Shown: positions 36,337-42,046 of the stretch, in pieces
How positions within the stretch are numbered: position 1 is the first letter of the stretch
Layout: every line of letters starts with the position of its first letter
NCBI RefSeq assembly: GCF_000003605.2
Contig: NW_003137329.1
Span: 163,510 to 205,555, forward strand
Source of the DNA: Saccoglossus kowalevskii
Lineage: Eukaryota; Hemichordata; Enteropneusta; Harrimaniidae
Reading direction: 5' to 3'
DNA length: 42,046 nt
Position numbers and translations under genes: made by a program
The notes under the pieces: generated by a model
Database searches by the model: none
What the model saw: only the letters and a program-made list of their open reading frames with translations
Told to the model about the DNA's origin: nothing

Positions 36337-36891
36337 CTACAAAGACAAAGAGTGCATTGTGGTTTGTCAAATTCCACGCTAAAGAAATGGACGTGAATTG
36401 CATACCAAGACGTACATTTAACTTTCTAAACAAAGTAAACATAAACGACAAACTGTGAAAACAACATAGTCTGAAACAGTAAATTATCACAGAACACGAG
36501 TGGGACTTCCACCTGGGCCTCCACGATGATTGAAACTAAAAAGAATTAAGTCCTGGATATATATCAATTTAACAGGCAATAAATAATGAAATTGGCATCG
36601 TTTTGGGGGCTTTGCTTCTTCCTTTAGGCAATTTTCCCATCCAAGATAACTGTGTTTTAATTTATGCATATTTTTATTGTATTGTTTTTATAGTTTCTTT
36701 AGTACTGTTTTTTAAATACCTACTTTTCACCATCACTTCATTTACCATTGTAGTTATAGTGCTCCCCATTCTACCTTGTAGCTTTGCTACCTACATATAC
36801 TAATAAATTCTTTGTAGTGAATACCAATGTATCTACCAGCAGAGCTACCTCTACTATATATATAACATTCCTGTATTTACACTTCTTTGGG

Positions 36892-37315
36892 GACGCTGCT
36901 TCTACCGTTAACTCTGCAGTCGCAGTCACGCTGCTTCTACCTGTACTCTGCAGTCGCAGTCACGCTGCTTCTACCTGTACTCTGCAGTCGCAGTCACGCT
37001 GCTTCTACCTGTACTCTGCAGTCGCAGTCACGCTGCTTCTACCTGTACTCTGCAGTCGCAGTCACGCTGCTTCTACCTGTACTCTGCAGTCGCAGTCACG
37101 CTGCTTCTACCTGTACTCTGCAGTCGCAGTCACGCTGCTTCTACCTGTACTCTGCAGTCGCAGTGACGCTGCTTCTACCTGTACTCTGCAGTCACAGTCA
37201 CGCTGCTTCTACCTGTACTCTGCAGTCGCAGTCACGCTGCTTCTACCTGTACTCTGCAGTCGCAGTCACGCTGCTTCTACCTGTACTCTGCAGTCGCAGT
37301 CACGCTGCTTCTACC
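36892..37315. repeat. 34-bp minisatellite
   Basis: About 12 nearly identical tandem copies of a 34-bp unit containing CTGCTTCTACCTGTACTCTG and CAGTCGCAGTCACG. A few copies differ by one base (for example CACAGT for CGCAGT near 37192). Degenerate copies lie on both sides, at about 36780-36890 and 37316-37353. GC content is clearly above the surrounding sequence. The plus strand has no stop in any frame, which gives Leu/Ser/Cys-rich open frames with a 34-residue period that are not genes. Confidence 0.97.
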
Positions 37316-37904
37316 ATATAGCATTGTAGTTGCAGTCATGCTACATCTACCAGGACATCTCATTTACTAATTTTAACCCATTTTTTTACAGGGATGATGC
37401 AGAGTTATACTTTTCTTTATACATTTTACTATTCTGATACATTTTTAGAAACTCACCGTATGCTCACATCTCTCTGTTAGTTATTGATTCTTCAGTGCAG
37501 CTTAGGTGGGATTCGGTGAGCCCCCCCCCCCCCCTTATTGGCAATAAAATATTTTTCATCGTACCACAGCGTCATGAATAATGGTATTGGCCATGAGGAG
37601 AAAACTTTTCAACAAATAAAAACAAGAAATGTAATTCGTTTCAGTCGCTTAATTCTACCCCTAAAACACAAATGACTGAACCCTTGAATAACAAGTTACA
37701 TAATATAAATCTGCCAGGTTCTCACATACCCGAATCAAAAAATCATACATTTAAACATAAAATACTGAGTATCAGATTTATTTATTTCATACTAGATTGA
37801 GATGCCAACAACTGAACCATGACTACCGGTACATTGAAATTCTACTATTTCAAGTATTTTGAGGGGATTTTCACAAATACATTTGAAAATCAGTAATTAA
37901 CTAT

Positions 37905-38210
37905 AACTAGAGAATGCAGGTATCACCAATGGGGCAGTGTGTTCACATTCATTGCAGAATATTTTTTAGCCTCCATAGCCAATGAGAAATTAGGTAGATT
38001 TGGTTAAAAATAAATGAGGAAAGCATATATTTTATATATTGGTAGTATATTTTAAAAATCCAAGTTATTACACCAAAATTTTGGCTGGGGTAAAATTAGG
38101 AATGACTACCATACACAAGTGACAACACATACTATTACTTGCATAGCCAGTGTATTAACATAAAAGTATCAATTTCAACAAACATTGTTGCAAAACAGGA
38201 TTATGTTTTT
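37905..38210 (-). repeat. Interspersed repeat, family H, copy 2
   Basis: This is an inverted copy of 16905-17220 with the same block order. Both ends of the similarity fade into A+T-rich sequence, so the true element may be longer. Nature unknown. Confidence 0.75.
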
Positions 38211-38243
38211 TTTCTTGTCTTATAAATTGATCTAATACTTTAA

Positions 38244-38388
38244 TGTGCATTAATTATGTGAATCAAATTTTTGTGAATTTTGTTAGTCAGTGAAAATCGT
38301 GAAATTTGCTAGCAGTAATAATTTCTCTGCTGTCCTATTACAAGGCTTATCAGCAACTTTCATGATATTTTGTCTGCACAAATTCCAT
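38244..38388 (+). repeat. Interspersed repeat, family C, copy 2
   Basis: It shares block order with 14016-14158: GTGAATCAAATTTTTGTGAA, CAGTGAAAATCGTGAAATTT, GCAGTAATAATTTCTCTG, then CAGCAACTTTCATGA. The first and last parts (AATTTTTGTGAA and the complement of TTTGTCTGCACAAATT) hint at loosely inverted ends. Confidence 0.65.
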
Positions 38389-40170
38389 AAAAGTACCCCA
38401 TTGTGAGAAAAAAAAATTGTCCTGGAACGCTTTTTTTTTTTTTTTATTTGTATCGTTTATTGTCGTTCATATTTTGGCAGGACCAACCACCAATGACCAC
38501 CCCTTCCTACCCAAACATGTGATGGACATTGTTCAAAAAGACGCCGACTAGATAAATTTTAGTTTACCTAATAAGCTTAAACCATTGCAATGAGATTACT
38601 TATTTATATCACCCCTGCTGTTGCGTGCATTATGTGCAAGAATTTTGCAAAAACTAAAAAAAATTATTTTACAAGCGTTGTTTATGTAGCATGGGACCCA
38701 CATCATGGTGCTTTATTTGGAGATTTGGAGCATGCAGTTGGGTAAACTAAATCTTGAGGAATGAATTGCAAGATTCTGACAAACACAAAAGATAAGCATT
38801 TTGTGTTGAGCCAGCAGTTGAGTAGGATGTCTGAAACTGGTGAATCCAGGCGGTAATTGCCGGGATCAAGAGGATGAAGGGAATAGAAAGTGTGCACTAC
38901 AAAATAATAAATATGTTTATATTACACATTCTGATCATAAACAAAAAGAAAAGCTTAACACATTTTATTTTTGGGTGAGATCCAAATTCCTGCGAGTCAG
39001 GAAACCATAATAATTAGGATCTTTATAAAAAAAAAACAGAGTCACATTCACTTATTTCCTTTCCCTTGATAAATCAAGTTTTGATAACTCACTTAATACC
39101 ATATGACGTTTGTTTTTGGAAATGCACAATTTGTGTAAAAGTTGGAATTGTTAACACATGTAGAACAGTAATTATTCAGTCCACATTGTTGCATATGAAT
39201 AGTAACTTCTAGGTATTTCAACATCACCTCTAAGACTAAGGTTTCAAGTGATATAGAAACTAGTACAATTATCAGCGTTTTAAAATTATAGCAGAAAAAA
39301 CGTTTGATCACCCCACTAATAATAACTGAACAAATTCTGGGCATCACTTTTCTATTTAAACCTATTTTAACTAATTTCTTGGCCATGACAAAAAAGTCGT
39401 CCTGAAACCCATAAAACAGTAAATTTATTCTGCATGGTTATATTGACTGACAGTAACTAACATATACATATATAAGCAAAGCTAAGAATCATGGGAAAGC
39501 ACTCAAAAGTAAATATCCTGTTTCACTACACGCAAGCCACACATCAATTTCCAATATTTGTTTAATTTTAACAAATAAAAGTATAAATATCAAATACCAA
39601 GTAGGGGGGGGGCTTTCCCGTAATATTCTACAATCTGCTCAGGTGATATTTCTGTTTTAATGTATTTATTAAATCAAACTACAAAGAATTATAAAGTTCG
39701 TAAATGATTTAGATATATTTGTATGTATTGTTGATATCAAAACAACAAGCTTCAGATAGGCTAAAAGATTAAAGGTTAAACAGTGGTGTCAAATGTATTG
39801 ATTGGTTAAATGATTTTCATTGCTATAATGTAAATGTCAATCTTGGGTTTTGAAAACTATGATAACTACAGTATGTTTCACTAAATATACATTTACATAC
39901 ATGTAGAGATTCATAAATTTCATGGGATACTAGTAGTTGATTTCGCTGTCAAAATGTCGATATTACACCTGTACTGTAAAATATACAGTAAAGGAATAAA
40001 ATCCAACAAAGGTACCGGTACCTTTTTTTTTATATTATACATTCAACTTCTGAAAAATCAGTGAATATACAAATTGCACACGTTCAGAAACATTGCATTA
40101 TGGGTAAAACCTGCACATTTTGTAAAATGTACATGTACGTTTAATTTCTTTCTGCGTGTGATTCAGTGTA

Positions 40171-40395
40171 TTAAACCTCTCACCACCAGACTTTAACGCC
40201 CAAATTTGCCTGGACTTTTTTCTCATATTCTTCAATATTTCTTGAAATGAACCCTAATTTTCAGACAACAGACAAAAGTAAACTTTCAGTTTTTAATCAA
40301 AAAATTTGGCTATTATTGCCCCAATCTTCTGATGAAAAGTGCAGAGAAAAAATGGAACTATTTTGTGATGTAAAAAAAGATGGTGAAATGGTTAA
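40171..40395 (+). mobile_element. TTAA-bounded MITE, family G, copy 2
   Basis: A 225-bp element bounded by TTAA: left TTAAACCTCTCACCACCAG, right the complement of TTAACCATTTCACCATC. It aligns with the reverse complement of 29958-30137 over most of its left part (GAACCCTAATTTTCAGACAA). It then differs near the right side, so the two copies may be deletion variants of a longer parent. Confidence 0.85.
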
Positions 40396-41550
40396 CTAGC
40401 AGTCTGTTAATTCAACAGCCGGCTATTTTTTTTTTTTTTTTTTTTTTCATTTGTTCATTGACAATTTTGTCAAATATAATGCCCAAAATCATCCTTTTCG
40501 CTTATTTCTGAAAGACACTTTCAAATTTTTAGTTGATACCATGGTATGATTAACAATATACAAATTATGCAAATATATGTAAATGAATAAGTTCAGGTGC
40601 AACAGCAATTACAACAAAATTTCAGTTAATTTTTTTTATATTTCAAATTAATTGTTCATTCTGAAATGATCAAAATGTTATATCTTGCAATTTCCCTGGA
40701 GAAATTTACATGTAAATTTATACAAATGAATGCAAATTAATATCAAGTCAAATTAGATTCAATCAAAAATGCAATATCTATTTTTAAATTATGATTGTTG
40801 TAACAATCTAATTTTTGAAAATCAGAATATCCGGGGGAAAATGCGGTTCACATAGTTTTTGAATTACCTACGAGGGCCTGTAAGTACATGCAGTCAAAAT
40901 TACTTTCATTAAAAAGAAAGCAATTACTTACATCCCGTTAAATAATACAATTTTATATGTATACAATTTCTATTCTTTATATCATGACTGTTTTTGATAT
41001 CTCGTCATCAAGAAGGGTTGGTTGTATTTACGGTAATATTCAGTAGAAATTATTGAATTATTTCACACCACTCCTAACAGTTTCACTCAATCTTGAAATT
41101 TGGGAGGGGGGAGGGGGGGGGGGTTGCAGTTAATAGCAAACAGAGGCCATGCACTGTTTTACACAATAGCCTTGGAGCCAGCAGGTATCCATCTTAAAAT
41201 ATGTACAGTCTTGGGATAGCACTGTGAATTTACACAAAAGTATGAATAAGATTCAAAACAAAACTAAAATCAACAACAGTGTCTGGTATTTTAAAAATGT
41301 TAAAGTTACAAAAAGAATTTGTAGATATCTCTGGTTACAATTGAATGAAATAAATATGGAAAGTTAGTGTGACCTACTTTGAGGAGAGAGCGTATAAAAA
41401 AACGAATACTTAATTTGTTTACACTACACAAAACAGCCGACTGCTTACTGCAGATTGAGAAATGACACGAATTGCGAGAATACACCTACATGTAGCTTTA
41501 ATACATAGTGAACAGGTTGTGTCAAGGAGTAAACAACTAATAATATCTAC

Positions 41551-41715
41551 CTGAAGCGTTGTCTTGCGCTTGGAAGCATAAACATGTGTAATTAACACCT
41601 TCCAAGTTATACAAAAGCTGCTGAACCTGAGAGATGATCTCGATAATTTGAATGTCCGTAGGATGTTCTTGTCCAAAACAGTTATGAAGTTGTTTAAAAA
41701 AGTCCGCAACAAAAC
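41551..41715 (-). CDS. Probable internal exon of unknown protein, upstream of the tensin-like exons
   Basis: This open 165-nt stretch lies between a CAG acceptor (TCTTACCTTTGGCAG) and a GTAGAT donor on the minus strand. In the preferred frame it enters and leaves in phase 1 and encodes about 55 residues. The first part, FVADFFKQLHNCFGQEHP, is followed by an amphipathic helix-like run (TDIQIIEIISQVQQLLYNLEG) and then VNYTCLCFQAQDNAS. The mix of acidic, Gln and hydrophobic residues looks like real protein. I do not recognise the family. A second frame is also open across the exon. It is basic and hydrophobic, looks less protein-like, and would end in phase 0, so it could splice directly to C1 exon A. 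It is therefore uncertain whether this is the N-terminal part of the same gene or the neighbour of it. Confidence 0.5.
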
Positions 41716-42046
41716 CTGCCAAAGGTAAGATTCAAAAGAACCCTTCTACTAAACCTTACTTGTATTGTCCTTGGCGTTCAAATCTTTTCATAGGAACTCC
41801 CTTTCAGAAATCTACTACCTATGGATCCAAATCAACTGGAAATAATGACTTAAGTGGCTGCCATGGAAACACATACTAGTAAGAATGCTGAGGGGGTGGG
41901 AAATGGTGGGAACTGGTAAGGTTGAGTCACCATTGAAAACAGAGTACTGAACTGTTGAAGAACTAAACAAGTTGTACTACAAAAGTTAAAGAAATGAGTT
42001 TCCTGTTATCATTAAATAAAAGTTTCCAGTGGTTGTTTAAAGTAGT
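41716..42046 (-). other. Sequence upstream of the 41.6-kb exon
   Basis: About 330 bases to the window edge, presumably intron because a CAG acceptor is at its left boundary. No exon, promoter element or repeat was recognised in it. Confidence 0.4.

Larger units (their letters stand above)
36337..41550 (-). other. Intron sequence between the candidate upstream exons
   Basis: About 5.2 kb. It contains the 34-bp minisatellite at 36892-37315, an inverted copy of the 17-kb repeat at 37905-38210, a TTAA-bounded element at 40171-40395, and homopolymer tracts (poly-T near 38430 and 40424, poly-C near 37521, poly-G near 39604 and 41104). The rest is A+T-rich with no recognised feature. Confidence 0.45.

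Noticed and set aside
36784-37329. 181- and 144-codon plus-strand frames, Ser/Leu/Cys-rich
   Set aside because: They are translations of the 34-bp array, equally open in other frames, and have no recognisable protein features.

Overview
The window is animal nuclear DNA, about two-thirds A+T. It is almost entirely intron and repeat sequence. There is no operon structure, no bacterial-type gene density, no rRNA, no convincing tRNA gene and no CRISPR array. Three short exons with consensus splice sites lie on the minus strand, in order and in matching phase. Together they encode a complete C1-type zinc-finger domain followed by a short tail. The zinc-ligand spacing, with an unusually short 10-residue gap between the third and fourth ligands and the tail after the last cysteine, resembles the N-terminal C1 domain of tensins, the focal-adhesion adaptor proteins. 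The many interspersed repeats, the excess of the palindrome TACATGTA, and short repeats carrying TTTTCGC-like motifs suggest a lophotrochozoan, most likely a mollusc (a gastropod such as Lottia is plausible). That assignment is inference.

Gene layout (transcription right to left): an unassigned probable exon at 41551-41715; a possible exon at 36266-36336 whose phase would link its neighbours; C1 exon A at 22231-22345; C1 exon B (38 nt) at 21519-21556; and a symmetric 39-nt microexon at 2139-2177, about 19.3 kb further on, carrying the last zinc-ligand cysteine. The phosphatase-like, C2, SH2 and PTB parts of a tensin are not seen and would lie beyond position 1. A 729-base assembly gap (15916-16644) sits in the large intron.

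The introns hold five minisatellites: 19 bp at 3.57-4.24 kb; 83 bp at 5.2-6.1 kb; 42 bp x 3 at 7.56 kb; 31 bp at 27.7-28.9 kb; 34 bp at 36.9-37.3 kb. They also hold several families of short elements with inverted ends that look like non-autonomous DNA transposons (MITEs), including a group bounded by TTAA, a tRNA-derived SINE-like element near 15 kb, a diverged duplication at 9.1-10.5 kb, and other repeat pairs. The long open frames in the window come from minisatellites whose unit length is not divisible by three and from the N gap. They are not genes.

I found no new multi-gene system. The most useful points for follow-up are the split C1 domain with its symmetric microexon, the unassigned upstream exons, the TTAA-flanked elements and the TACATGTA excess.
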